Assembly (NCBI RefSeq): GCF_002926165.1
Contig: NZ_MAGP01000097.1
Coordinates: 31,885-95,884 of the forward strand
Direction of reading: 5' to 3'
Source: Micromonospora chalcea
GTDB taxonomy: Bacteria; Actinomycetota; Actinomycetes; Mycobacteriales; Micromonosporaceae
Length of the DNA: 64,000 nt
Part shown: in pieces, positions 24,367 to 32,685 of the stretch
Numbering within the stretch: the stretch's first letter is position 1
Layout of the letters: each line of letters opens with the position of its first letter
Made by a program: the position numbers and the translations under genes
Notes under the pieces: generated by a model
What the model was told of the DNA's origin: nothing
Seen by the model: only the letters and a program-made list of their open reading frames with translations
Database searches by the model: none

Positions 24367-24397
24367 GGCGTCCCGCGCCCGGTGGCGGCGGGACGCC
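24367..24397 (+). terminator. intra-cluster hairpin after flavoprotein 2
   Basis: GGCGTCCCG (24367-24375) pairs perfectly with CGGGACGCC (24389-24397), 13-nt loop, one base after the flavoprotein 2 stop codon. In this otherwise overlapping gene run it lies in one of the few gaps (65 nt) and may lower expression of the downstream genes. Confidence 0.5.
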
Positions 24398-24430
24398 GAT
24401 CGACGACAGCACAGCGAAGGGAGCAACGCC

Positions 24431-25924
24431 GTGAGTCTCTACCAGTGGTTCGAGCGAACCGCGGCACGGGTGCCGGAGGCGGTCGCGCTGGAGGTCGGCG
24501 GGGAGCCGGTGACCTACCGCCGGCTGCGCGACCTCGCCGACGGCCTCGCCGGCCGGATCCACGCCGAGGTGGGCCGACGCCCGCGCGCGGTCGGCCTGCT
24601 GGCCGCCCGCAGCCTGCCCGCGTACGCCGGTTATCTGGCCGCGCTGCGCGCCGGAGCGGTGGTGGTGCCGCTCAACCCGGCCTTCCCACCGGCCCGCACC
24701 GCCCGGCTGTGCCGGGACGCGGGGGTGGACGCGCTGGTGGTCGACGACGCCGGCGCCGCGACGGCGGCGCAGGTCGCGGGCGACGCCGTGACCGTACGCC
24801 TCGACGGCGCGCCGGGCGTCGCGCCGCCGGCCGCCCCGGTGGCGCCGGACGACGTGGCGTACCTGCTGTTCACCTCCGGCTCGACCGGGCGGCCCAAGGG
24901 TGTGCCGATCCGGCACCGCAACGTCGACGCGTTCCTCACGTGCTGCCGGGACCGCTACCCGGTCGGCCCGGGCGACCGGCTGTCGCAGACCTTCGACCTG
25001 ACCTTCGACCCGTCCGTCTTCGACATGTTCGTCGCCTGGGGCGGCGGCGCCACGCTCGTGGTGCCGCAGCCCGACGAGGTGCTGACGCCGGTGCGGTTCG
25101 TCAACGAACGACGGATCACGCACTGGTTCTCGGTGCCCTCGGTGGTCTCGCTGGCCCGCCGGATGCGGATGCTCTCCCCCGGCGCCATGCCGGGCCTGCG
25201 GCACAGCCTCTTCGCCGGCGAGGCGCTGACGCTGGAGCAGGCGCGGGCGTGGGCGGCGGCGGCGCCGGGCAGCGTGGTGGAGAACCTCTACGGTCCCACC
25301 GAGCTGACCGTGACCTGCACCGGTCACCGGCTGCCGGCGGATCCGGCGGACTGGCCGGCCACCTCGAACGGCACCGTGCCGATCGGTGACGCGCACCCCG
25401 GGCTCGACGCGATCCTGCGCGGCGAGGACGGCACCGTCGGCGGTGACGACGGCGAGCTGTGCGTGCACGGGCCGCAGCGGTTCGACGGCTACCTCGACCC
25501 GGCCGACGACGAGGACCGGTTCGTCACGTACGCCGGTCGCCGGTACTACCGCACCGGGGACCGGGTCCGCCGCGAGCACGGCACGCTCGTGCACCACGGC
25601 CGCCTGGACGACCAGGTGAAGCTGCGCGGCTACCGGATCGAACTCGGCGAGATCGAAATGGTTCTGCGCGGCCACCCGGGGGTGCAGGACGCGGTGGTGC
25701 TGGCGTTCGGCGCGGGCGCCGACGTCGCCCTGCGCGCCGTCTACACCGGCGCCGCCGGGATCACCGCCGAGTTGACCCGCCGGTGCGCGGACCGGCTGCC
25801 CGGCTACATGGTGCCGGCCCGGATTCACCACGTGGCCGCGCTTCCCACGAACGCCAACGGCAAGACCGACCGGCGCCGGACCGCCGACCTGGTCGGCAGC
25901 GCGACGAGAGGAGAACGACGATGA
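24431..25924 (+). CDS. stand-alone amino-acid adenylation domain
   Basis: A 497-aa NRPS-type A domain without carrier domain. Motifs: LLFTSGSTGRPKG (residues ~145-157), the pocket segment FDLTFDPSVFDMF whose Asp normally binds the substrate alpha-amine, NLYGPTELTV, YYRTGDRVR, KLRGYRIELGEIE and the catalytic lysine in NANGKTDRR. The conserved Asp favours an alpha-amino acid, unlike the upstream ligase. It may load the carrier domain of the BtrH-like protein or the free ACP. The GTG follows a GAAGGGAG site. Its stop overlaps the flavin reductase start. Confidence 0.87.
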   Translation: MSLYQWFERTAARVPEAVALEVGGEPVTYRRLRDLADGLAGRIHAEVGRRPRAVGLLAARSLPAYAGYLAALRAGAVVVPLNPAFPPARTARLCRDAGVDALVVDDAGAATAAQVAGDAVTVRLDGAPGVAPPAAPVAPDDVAYLLFTSGSTGRPKGVPIRHRNVDAFLTCCRDRYPVGPGDRLSQTFDLTFDPSVFDMFVAWGGGATLVVPQPDEVLTPVRFVNERRITHWFSVPSVVSLARRMRMLSPGAMPGLRHSLFAGEALTLEQARAWAAAAPGSVVENLYGPTELTVTCTGHRLPADPADWPATSNGTVPIGDAHPGLDAILRGEDGTVGGDDGELCVHGPQRFDGYLDPADDEDRFVTYAGRRYYRTGDRVRREHGTLVHHGRLDDQVKLRGYRIELGEIEMVLRGHPGVQDAVVLAFGAGADVALRAVYTGAAGITAELTRRCADRLPGYMVPARIHHVAALPTNANGKTDRRRTADLVGSATRGERR

Positions 25925-26454
25925 CCGGGACAGGAGACGGACACGAGCAGGAAGGGGCGTTCCGTTCGGTGGCCGGGCGGTTCGCCACCGGAGTGGCGGT
26001 GGCGACGGCCGTCGGACCCGACGGCCCGGTGGGCATGACTGTGAACTCCTTCACCACCGTGTCGCTGTCGCCCCGGATGCTGCTGGTCTGCCTGCGGCGG
26101 GACTGCCGGCTGCTCGGCGCGGTCCGGCGTACCGGGCGCTTCGCGGTGACGGTGCTCGCCGACGACCAGCGCGCGGAGGCGGCCTGGTTCGCCAGCCGGG
26201 GACGGCCCAGCGGCGCCGACGGCTTCACCGGTGTCACCTACGACGCGGAGCGGGCGACCGGCTGCCCGCGCCTGACCGACGGGGTGGCGTACTTCGGCTG
26301 CGAGGCCGTCTCCGCCGACCCGGCCGGTGACCACGCCGTGCTGATCGGCGCGGTCCGCTCCGCCGGCCTGCTCCGGCCGACCCCACCGCTGCTGTTCGTG
26401 GACGGCCACTACGCGCGGGTCGCCGCACCGGCGGAAGCGCAGGTGGCGCGATGA
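25921..26454 (+). CDS. flavin reductase (NAD(P)H:FMN/FAD, two-component type)
   Basis: A 177-aa flavin reductase-like protein with the split-barrel signature: FRSVAGRFATGVAVATA, then VGMTVNSFTTVSLSPRMLLVCL, and a late FGCEAV strand with GDHAVLIGAV and a HYARV ending. These enzymes supply reduced flavin to partner monooxygenases. The only plausible partners in the cluster are the two acyl-CoA-dehydrogenase-fold proteins; in butirosin, BtrV plays the same role for BtrO. ATGA overlaps join it to genes on both sides. Confidence 0.92.
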   Translation: MTGTGDGHEQEGAFRSVAGRFATGVAVATAVGPDGPVGMTVNSFTTVSLSPRMLLVCLRRDCRLLGAVRRTGRFAVTVLADDQRAEAAWFASRGRPSGADGFTGVTYDAERATGCPRLTDGVAYFGCEAVSADPAGDHAVLIGAVRSAGLLRPTPPLLFVDGHYARVAAPAEAQVAR

Positions 26455-27296
26455 GCATCGGCGCCGCTCCCGGCGACCTGCGCCACCTGAGCCTGCGCGC
26501 CGCGCGGGCCGGGGCGGACGCGATCCGCGAGGCACGGAGCCAGGGTTTCCGGACCATGCACAAGGGCGGGGCGGCGCAGGACCCGGTGACCACCGCCGAC
26601 CACGCCAGCGAACGGGCCATCCTCGACCTGCTCGCCCGCGACCGGCCGCAGGACGCCGTCCTGGCCGAGGAGTCCGGGCTCAGCGCCGGCTGCTCCGGCC
26701 TGCGCTGGATCGTCGACCCGCTCGACGGCACGCTGAACTTCAGCCACGGGGCGAGCCGCTACGCGGTGAGCATCGCGGTGGCGACCGGCTGCGACGACGG
26801 CGACGGCCAGGTGGTCGCCGCCACCATCCTGCAACCGGCAACCGGCGCCTGCCTGGTGCTCGACGGCGACGGCGCGCTCGACGGCGACGTCCCGGTCACC
26901 GTCGACCGGGAGGCCGCGCCGGGGCACGCCCTGGTGGCGTTCGCGGTGCCGAACGCGCCCGGCCCGCGGCGGCGGGCGTACCAGTCGCTCGTCGGCGTCG
27001 CGCCCCTCGTCGCGGACCTGCGCAACTCCGGCTCCACGGTCTGCGACCTGGCGGCGGTGGCCCGGGGGGAACTGGACGCGTTCGTCAGCTTCGACCCCGC
27101 GCCGTGGGACGTCGCGGCCGGCACCGCGCTGGTCGAGGCCGCCGGTGGGGTGACCCGGCGGTGGCGCCACGACGGGATGGCGGTCCTGGCCACCGGCGCG
27201 CCGGCCGTCGTGGCCGCGCTGGCCGGCTGGCTGAGCCCCGACCGTACGGACGACGCCGACGAGAAGAAGGGAACCGACGATGACCGGCAGCGATGA
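26451..27296 (+). CDS. inositol monophosphatase-family phosphatase
   Basis: A 281-aa Mg-dependent phosphatase of the inositol monophosphatase superfamily. Metal ligands are visible: VTTADHASE (residues ~46-54), AEESG with E73/E74, and the diagnostic IVDPLDGTLNF (D89 and D92), with the fourth ligand in PAPWDVAAG (~218). Next to an inositol-phosphate synthase it most likely releases free inositol, as the equivalent enzyme does in hygromycin A synthesis. Related family members hydrolyse histidinol phosphate or PAP, but the context argues against these. It overlaps the dehydrogenase gene by 17 nt. Confidence 0.9.
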   Translation: MSIGAAPGDLRHLSLRAARAGADAIREARSQGFRTMHKGGAAQDPVTTADHASERAILDLLARDRPQDAVLAEESGLSAGCSGLRWIVDPLDGTLNFSHGASRYAVSIAVATGCDDGDGQVVAATILQPATGACLVLDGDGALDGDVPVTVDREAAPGHALVAFAVPNAPGPRRRAYQSLVGVAPLVADLRNSGSTVCDLAAVARGELDAFVSFDPAPWDVAAGTALVEAAGGVTRRWRHDGMAVLATGAPAVVAALAGWLSPDRTDDADEKKGTDDDRQR

Positions 27297-28236
27297 GTTC
27301 CGGCTGGCACTTGTGGGAGCGGGCCGGATGGGCCGCCACCACCTGCGGGCCCTGGCCGACCACCGGACGGTCCGGATCCGGCACGTGGTCGACCCGGTTC
27401 CGGCGGCACGGGCGGAGGTCGCTGCGGCCGGGCTGCCCGCGTACCCGAGCGTGGCGGACCTGCTCGCGGACGCCACGCCGGACGGTCTCCTGGTGACCGC
27501 GCCCACCGGCCGGCACGGCGAGCTGGTCGCGACCGCCGCCGAGGCCGGGCTGCCGGTGCTGTGCGAGAAGCCGGCCGGGCTCGACCCGGCCGGGGCCGCG
27601 CAGGCGGGGCGGGTGGCCGCCGCCGCCGGGATCCCGTTCCAGGTCGCCTACTGGCGGCGGTTCGTCCCGCAGCTGCGCCGGCTGCGCGAGCGGATTGCCG
27701 GCGGCGCGCTCGGCGAGGTCCTGTTCGTGGCCGCGTCGCAGTGGGACGGCGAGCCGCCGGCGGCGGCGTTCCGCACCGGCAGCGGCGGGATCTTCGTGGA
27801 CATGGGCGTGCACGAGTTCGACCAGATCCGGTGGCTGACCGGGCAGGAGATCGACCGGGTCGCCGCGCAGCCCGCCGGTCCGGTCACCGACCCGGCGGTA
27901 CGCGGCCGGGACGTGGACAGCGCGCAGGCGTTGCTCGGCCTGTCCGGCGGCGGTACCGCGCTGGTCTCGCTCGGCCGGCACCACCGGGGCGGCGACATGG
28001 CGACGGTGGAGGTGTTCGGCACCCGGGACCACGAGCGGTTGACCTTCCTCGACCCGGCCGACGGGGACGCCACCATGTACGCGGCCCTGGCCTGCCAGGC
28101 GGAGGACTTCGCCGGGCTGGTCCGCGCGGGCCGGTCGGCGGGCGCCGGGGTGGCGGACGCGGTGGCGGTGCTCGACGCGGCGCACCGGGCGACGGCGCAA
28201 CTCACCCGGGGTCACGAGATACACACCGATCGGTGA
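27280..28236 (+). CDS. Gfo/Idh/MocA oxidoreductase, probable inositol dehydrogenase
   Basis: A 318-aa NAD(P)-dependent dehydrogenase. Rossmann loop GAGRMGRHH starts at residue 13; LCEKPAG carries the catalytic lysine K97; DMGVHEFDQIRWLTG (~174-188) is the conserved D-x3-H substrate motif of inositol dehydrogenases. With the phosphatase and aminotransferase it completes the route inositol to inosose to inosamine. Other sugars are possible substrates for this family, but the neighbouring three enzymes make inositol the simplest choice. It is the last biosynthetic gene before the regulator. Confidence 0.87.
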   Translation: MTGSDEFRLALVGAGRMGRHHLRALADHRTVRIRHVVDPVPAARAEVAAAGLPAYPSVADLLADATPDGLLVTAPTGRHGELVATAAEAGLPVLCEKPAGLDPAGAAQAGRVAAAAGIPFQVAYWRRFVPQLRRLRERIAGGALGEVLFVAASQWDGEPPAAAFRTGSGGIFVDMGVHEFDQIRWLTGQEIDRVAAQPAGPVTDPAVRGRDVDSAQALLGLSGGGTALVSLGRHHRGGDMATVEVFGTRDHERLTFLDPADGDATMYAALACQAEDFAGLVRAGRSAGAGVADAVAVLDAAHRATAQLTRGHEIHTDR

Positions 28237-28337
28237 CAACTTGCACCATCTGGGATCGAGGTATTCCCCAGCCGAAGGTGGGAATTCCAGCCGTGCACCA
28301 CACTGTGGACGGTCCTGCGGAGCGGGGGAATGCATCG

Positions 28338-30191
28338 ATGCGGTTCAGTGTCCTCGGCCCGCTGGCCCTTCACGTGGACGATCACCCGATCACGCTCACC
28401 GGCACCAAGCCCCGCCTTCTGCTCGCCGTGCTGCTGCTGAGCCCGGGGCGCACGGTCGCCACCTCCCGGCTGGTCGACGGCCTGTGGCCGGACGCGCCGC
28501 CCGCGTCGGCGGTACGCAACCTGCGGACGTACGTACACCGGCTGCGGCAGGCGCTGGACCGCGGCGGCGACTCGGCCGACCGGCTGGTCCACGACGGCAC
28601 CGGCTACCACCTGCGGGTCGACGAGGACGAGCTGGACCTGCTGCGGTTCCGGCGTCTCACCGACGACGCCCGCCGGGCCGCGCGGGGGGACCGGCCGGAG
28701 GTCGCCGCCGAGCTGTTCGACCAGGCGGTCGAGCTGTGGGGCGGGCCCCCGCTGGAGGACCTGGCGGATCCGGGCACCGACCTGGGCGCGACCGTCACGG
28801 CGCTGCGGGAGCAGCACCGGGAGATCACGACCGAGCTGTTCGACCTGCGCCTGCGACTGCGGCAACCGGCCCGGGTCATCCCGTCGCTGCGCCGGATGGT
28901 GGCCGAGGAGCCGCTCGACGAACGCCGGCAGGCGCAGCTGGTGACCGCGCTGACGCTGGAGGGGCGTGTGGCCGAGGCGCTGGCCGTGTACCAGCAGGCC
29001 CGGCGCGGCATCGTCGACGAGCTCGGCGTCGACCCCGGTCCCACCCTCCAGGGCGCCCTCCAGGCCGCGCTGGACGGGGACTCCGCCGAGGTCCGACCAC
29101 CGTCCGGCTGGCCGGCGGTCCTCGGCGCCGGGCCCGCGGCGCCGCCCGGCCCGCCGCCGAGCCCGCAGGCCCTGCCGATGAAGCCGCCGTCCCTGGTCGG
29201 CCGGGACACCACGGCCAGCCAGCTCCGCACCATCGCCGAGGGGATCGCCGACCCGGTCGGCGCCGACGAGCACGCCGGGGTCGTGCTCGTGTCCGGCGCG
29301 CCGGGCGTCGGCAAGTCGTCGTTCTCGGTGTCCAGCGGGTACGACCTGGCCGACCTCTTTCCCGACGGTCAGCTCTTCGTCAGCTTCGACAGCAGCGACG
29401 AGACACCCCGCGGCAGCGGCGAACTGATCAGGGAGCTGCTCGTCGAGCTGGGTGTACCGCTGGCCGACGTGTCCGAGGACATCCGGGAGCGTTCCGCCGC
29501 GCTGCGGTGCGCGCTCGCCGGCCGACGGCTGCTGCTCATCATCGACGACGTCCACTGCGCGCAGCAGGTGCGTCCGCTGCTGCCCGGCGCGGGCCGCAGC
29601 CTGGTGCTGATCAACAGCCGGCAGCGCCTGCTGGACCTGGACGTCGGCTGGCGGTTGACGCTCGGCGCGCTCGACCGCGCCGACGCGGTGGAACTGCTGG
29701 CCACGATCGCCGGTGAGCGCCGGGTACGTGAGCAACCGGAGGTGTTCGGCCGGATCGCCGCGGCCTGCGACCTGTTGCCACTGGCGCTGCGGATCGTCGG
29801 CAGCCGGCTCGTCACCCAGCCCGACGTCGCCCTGCCCGGCTTCGCCGCGCACCTGGAGGACGAGGAGAACCGGCTGTCCGAGCTGGCCGTCGGGGACATC
29901 TCGGTGCGCGGCAGCCTCTCGGTCAGCTACCAGGCGCTGGACGTCGACGCCCGCCGGGCGCTGCGCGCGCTGGCCCGCGCCGGCTCGTTCATCACCCCGG
30001 CCAGCGCGGTGGAGATCCTGCGCCTGCCCCGGCAGCAGGCCAACCGGATGGTGGAGCACCTGGTCCAGCACAATCTGCTGCTGCCCGTCGACTCGGACGA
30101 TCCGGGCCAGCACTTCCACCTGCCGGAGCTGCTACGGCTCTTCGCCCGCGAGTGTGTGGACGCGCACGGCCGCCCGTTGCCGGCCACCTGA
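28338..30191 (+). CDS. SARP/AfsR-type transcriptional regulator with NB-ARC ATPase domain
   Basis: A 617-aa regulator, likely pathway-specific. Residues 1-95 form an OmpR-type winged helix (MRFSVLGPLALHVDD, GTKPRLLLAVLLLSPGR, VRNLRTYVHRLRQAL). Residues ~100-250 are the bacterial transcriptional activation domain (FDQAVELWGG, RRIVDELGVDPGPTL-like). A linker leads to an NB-ARC ATPase with P-loop SGAPGVGKSS (~320) and Walker B LLLIIDDVH (~395). It stops after a winged-helix segment with no TPR array, shorter than AfsR (about 990 aa). Start ATG 28338 has GCGGGGGA upstream. It lies 101 nt after the last biosynthetic gene with its own leader. Confidence 0.9.
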   Translation: MRFSVLGPLALHVDDHPITLTGTKPRLLLAVLLLSPGRTVATSRLVDGLWPDAPPASAVRNLRTYVHRLRQALDRGGDSADRLVHDGTGYHLRVDEDELDLLRFRRLTDDARRAARGDRPEVAAELFDQAVELWGGPPLEDLADPGTDLGATVTALREQHREITTELFDLRLRLRQPARVIPSLRRMVAEEPLDERRQAQLVTALTLEGRVAEALAVYQQARRGIVDELGVDPGPTLQGALQAALDGDSAEVRPPSGWPAVLGAGPAAPPGPPPSPQALPMKPPSLVGRDTTASQLRTIAEGIADPVGADEHAGVVLVSGAPGVGKSSFSVSSGYDLADLFPDGQLFVSFDSSDETPRGSGELIRELLVELGVPLADVSEDIRERSAALRCALAGRRLLLIIDDVHCAQQVRPLLPGAGRSLVLINSRQRLLDLDVGWRLTLGALDRADAVELLATIAGERRVREQPEVFGRIAAACDLLPLALRIVGSRLVTQPDVALPGFAAHLEDEENRLSELAVGDISVRGSLSVSYQALDVDARRALRALARAGSFITPASAVEILRLPRQQANRMVEHLVQHNLLLPVDSDDPGQHFHLPELLRLFARECVDAHGRPLPAT

Positions 30192-30202
30192 CCCGCCGGC
30201 AG

Positions 30203-30248
30203 CCGGATCGGGGTGTGCGGGTCAGCCGACGCGCACACCCCGATCCGG
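30203..30248. terminator. strong bidirectional hairpin at cluster end
   Basis: Perfect 17-bp inverted repeat (30203-30219 and 30232-30248, loop 12 nt) filling the gap between the regulator and the convergent repeat-protein gene. It marks the right boundary of the biosynthetic cluster. Confidence 0.85.
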
Positions 30249-30254
30249 GTCTCC

Positions 30255-31328
30255 TCACTTGAGGAAGCGGTCCAGCGCGGCCTCGATGGTGCCGCTGTCC
30301 GGCGTCGCGTACGACTTCATCGTCACCTTGTTGTAGGAGATGAAGCTCGGGCAGCGGGCGGCCGGAGCGTTCACCGTGCCGCCGTCACCGACCTTCTCGG
30401 CGGTCTTGGCGGCGTGGAACGTCAGCGTGTACCGCGAGGAGATGTAGTCGACGGTGACGACCTTGTCCTCGCTGTTCTTGTACTGGCACTTCTTCGGCGT
30501 GCCCTCGCTGCCCTCGACCATCTTGAGGCAGCCGATGACGGACACGGTGGCGAAGTCCGCCGACTTGGCGTAGTACGGCTTGGCCGAGCTGATCGTCTTC
30601 TGCGACCAGAACGTCGGCCGGTCCGGGGAGTTGGAGAAGACGTACGCCTTCGAGCCCGCCGGCGCGGTGTACGGGGCGGCGTTGAGGATCGGTCCCCCGT
30701 CGCAGACCGCCGACATCTCGCTGGCGTACCGCGCGGTGATCGCGTCGTTGTTGGTGGGTCCGTCCGGCCCGGGCGACTCCGGCCCGTCCGCGCTGGGGGT
30801 CGCGGACGGACTGCCGTCCGGCCCGGGGGTGGCGCTGCCGGAGGCGACCGGCTTCGGGTCCTCCTCGTCGCCGTTGAAGGCGACGTAGGCGAGCCCGCCG
30901 CCGCAGCAGAGCAGCGTCAGCGTCACCGCACCGGCGGCGAGGCCGACGATCAGCCCCTTGCTCTTGCCGCCGCCGCCCTGGGGCGTGCCGGGCGCGTAGG
31001 GCGCGGCCGGCGGCGGGAAGCCGGCCTGCCCCGGGTACGACACCGCGGGCTGCGGCGCCCCGTACGGCGCGCCGGAGGCCGGCTGCGAGCCGTAGGGCGC
31101 GCCGGAAGCGGGCTGGGCGCCGTACGGTGCGCCGGAGGCCGGCTGGGCGCCGTAGGGCGCGCCCGACGCCGGCGGCGAACCGTAGGGGGCACCTGACGCC
31201 GGCGGCGAGCCGTAGGGCGCGCCGGAGGCCGGCTGCGCGCCGTACGGGGCGTTCGGGTCGGGCTGGTTGCCCCACGCTCCGGCGTTCGGGTCCGGATAGC
31301 CTCCGTAGGGAGGGTGATTGTCACTCAT
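30255..31328 (-). CDS. single-pass membrane protein with PYG-rich decapeptide repeats
   Basis: A 357-aa protein of unknown function. The cytoplasmic N-terminus (residues 1-121) is Pro/Tyr/Gly-rich and includes six tandem decapeptides of the form APYG(A/S)(Q/P)PASG at 27-86. One transmembrane helix spans ~125-151 (GLIVGLAAGAVTLTLLCCGG core). The exported part has a Pro/Ser/Asp linker and a folded domain (~190-357) with four cysteines, in CDGG, IGCLK, KKCQY and ARCPS, that may form two disulfides. This architecture is common among actinobacterial envelope proteins. The ATG at 31328 starts the conserved DNHPPYGG-like N-terminus. Confidence 0.78.
   Translation of the reverse strand: MSDNHPPYGGYPDPNAGAWGNQPDPNAPYGAQPASGAPYGSPPASGAPYGSPPASGAPYGAQPASGAPYGAQPASGAPYGSQPASGAPYGAPQPAVSYPGQAGFPPPAAPYAPGTPQGGGGKSKGLIVGLAAGAVTLTLLCCGGGLAYVAFNGDEEDPKPVASGSATPGPDGSPSATPSADGPESPGPDGPTNNDAITARYASEMSAVCDGGPILNAAPYTAPAGSKAYVFSNSPDRPTFWSQKTISSAKPYYAKSADFATVSVIGCLKMVEGSEGTPKKCQYKNSEDKVVTVDYISSRYTLTFHAAKTAEKVGDGGTVNAPAARCPSFISYNKVTMKSYATPDSGTIEAALDRFLK
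31071..31250 (-). repeat. six tandem 30-bp coding repeats (APYGxxPASG)
   Basis: In-frame 30-bp units encode residues 27-86 of the membrane protein. The third-base variation between units suggests they are not a very recent slippage product. Unit number may vary between strains. Confidence 0.85.
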
Positions 31329-31739
31329 CTGAGGTTCTTCCACCTGTCGTCCGTGGTTCCGGCGATCAACCACTTCGCAGCGTAATGACGGCCGCAAATC
31401 CGGGATCGCCGACATTCGATCGGTCGCTCACCAGCCGTGCCGGGGTGGCTCCGGTGCGTGCCTCCGCGAATCCGGCCCCGGTCCACCCACCAGGAGTGAC
31501 AGTGCCGGGGAGCGTTGCGCCGCAACGAATCGACCCGTCTACCGGCTCCCGGCACCCGACTCCGCGGACGCCGAAAAGTGTGACGCACACAACACCTGAG
31601 GCCGCGTCGGCAACCCTCCGCCAGGCAGTGCCGGACCACATCCCGGGACACGCTTTAGTGAGCCCTGTCTATATTGACGTGCGCCACAGGCGTGGACAGA
31701 ATCCCAGCACCACCACCAGGACCCCTCCGGGAGGGCCCC
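31329..31739. other. divergent intergenic region without recognisable gene
   Basis: 411 bp between the repeat membrane protein and the GDSL hydrolase. I see only a small dyad, CGTTGCG/CGCAACG near 31513-31527, and an AT-rich TCTATATTGACG stretch near 31668-31680 about 60 nt before the hydrolase start, which may hold its -10. No convincing coding sequence was found. Confidence 0.5.
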
Positions 31740-32630
31740 ATGAACCGTCCCCGCCTGCCGCTGATGCGGACCGCCACCAGACTCGCCGCGGTCGCCGCCG
31801 CCACCGCCGGCGTGCTGCTCGCGGCCACCGCGCCCGCCGTCGCCGCCGCGCCCACCGGGCGGTACGTGGCGCTCGGCGACTCCTACACCTCCGCCCCGCT
31901 CGTGCCCACCCAGGTCGACCTGAACTGCCTGCGCTCCAACCGCAACTACCCGTCCCTGGTCGCGGCGTCCGCCGGTTCGTCGTCGTTCACCGACGTGAGC
32001 TGCTCCGGGGCCACCACCGAGGACATCCTGTACGGCGGCGACGGCGCGCTGGGCATCGCGCTGCCACCGCAGGTCAACGCGCTCACCTCCGGCACGGCGC
32101 TGGTCACGGTCCAGATCGGCGGCAACGACATCGGCTTCTCCGGCATCATCGGCGACTGCGCCGAGGCGAGCGTGAGCAGCCCGCTCGGGTCGCCCTGCAA
32201 GGACCGGTTCACCGCGGGCGGCACCGACCAGTTGCGGGCCCGGATCGCCGCCGCCGCGCCGAAGGTGACGGCCGTGCTGCGGGCGGTCCGCCAGGCCGCG
32301 CCGAACGCGCGCGTGGTGGTGCTCGGCTATCCGGCGATCCTGCCCGACAGCGGGTACGGCTGCTGGCCGGTGGTGCCGATCGCCTACCAGGACGTGCCGT
32401 ACCTGCGCGGCGTCCAGAAGGCGCTCAACACGATGCTCGCCGACACCGCGGCGGCGGGCGGGGCCAGCTACGCCGACGTCTACACCCCGTCGATCGGCCG
32501 GGACGCGTGCAAGAGCAGCGGCACCCGCTGGGTGGAGGGGCTGGTGCCGCAGAACTCGGCCGCGCCGTTCCACCCGAACGCCCGCGGTGAGCAGGGCATG
32601 GCCACCGCCCTGCTGGCCCACCTGAGCTGA
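31740..32630 (+). CDS. secreted SGNH/GDSL-type esterase
   Basis: A 296-aa secreted hydrolase with a Sec signal peptide ending at AVAAA (residues ~33-37). Block I is VALGDSYTS with nucleophile S48; block III is QIGGNDIGF (~124); the catalytic His is in APFHPNARG near residue 282. Six cysteines in the mature part fit the three-disulfide fold of Streptomyces lipase/phospholipase SGNH enzymes. The ATG follows GGGAGGG by 6 nt. It stands alone between divergent and convergent neighbours, so a general extracellular esterase or lipase role is all that can be said. Confidence 0.9.
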   Translation: MNRPRLPLMRTATRLAAVAAATAGVLLAATAPAVAAAPTGRYVALGDSYTSAPLVPTQVDLNCLRSNRNYPSLVAASAGSSSFTDVSCSGATTEDILYGGDGALGIALPPQVNALTSGTALVTVQIGGNDIGFSGIIGDCAEASVSSPLGSPCKDRFTAGGTDQLRARIAAAAPKVTAVLRAVRQAAPNARVVVLGYPAILPDSGYGCWPVVPIAYQDVPYLRGVQKALNTMLADTAAAGGASYADVYTPSIGRDACKSSGTRWVEGLVPQNSAAPFHPNARGEQGMATALLAHLS

Positions 32631-32637
32631 CCCGGAC

Positions 32638-32677
32638 GCCGTGAGCCGGCCCCGCCGAGGCGGAACCGGCTCACGGC
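32638..32677. terminator. hairpin between GDSL gene and DUF1906 gene
   Basis: Perfect 12-bp arms (32638-32649 and 32666-32677) with a 16-nt loop, 7 nt after the esterase stop and just beyond the end of the convergent gene. Confidence 0.7.
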
Positions 32678-32685
32678 CCGCGGGC

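Noticed and set aside
11289..30191. Fortimicin- or gentamicin-type aminoglycoside cluster
   Set aside because: No 2-deoxy-scyllo-inosose synthase, no radical SAM methyltransferase, and no set of nucleotide-sugar enzymes; the ligase, decarboxylase and flavoprotein content does not fit those clusters.
31071..31250. Possible CRISPR-like array (30-bp units)
   Set aside because: Units are contiguous, in frame, vary at third codon positions and have no unique spacers; they encode APYG-PASG repeats.
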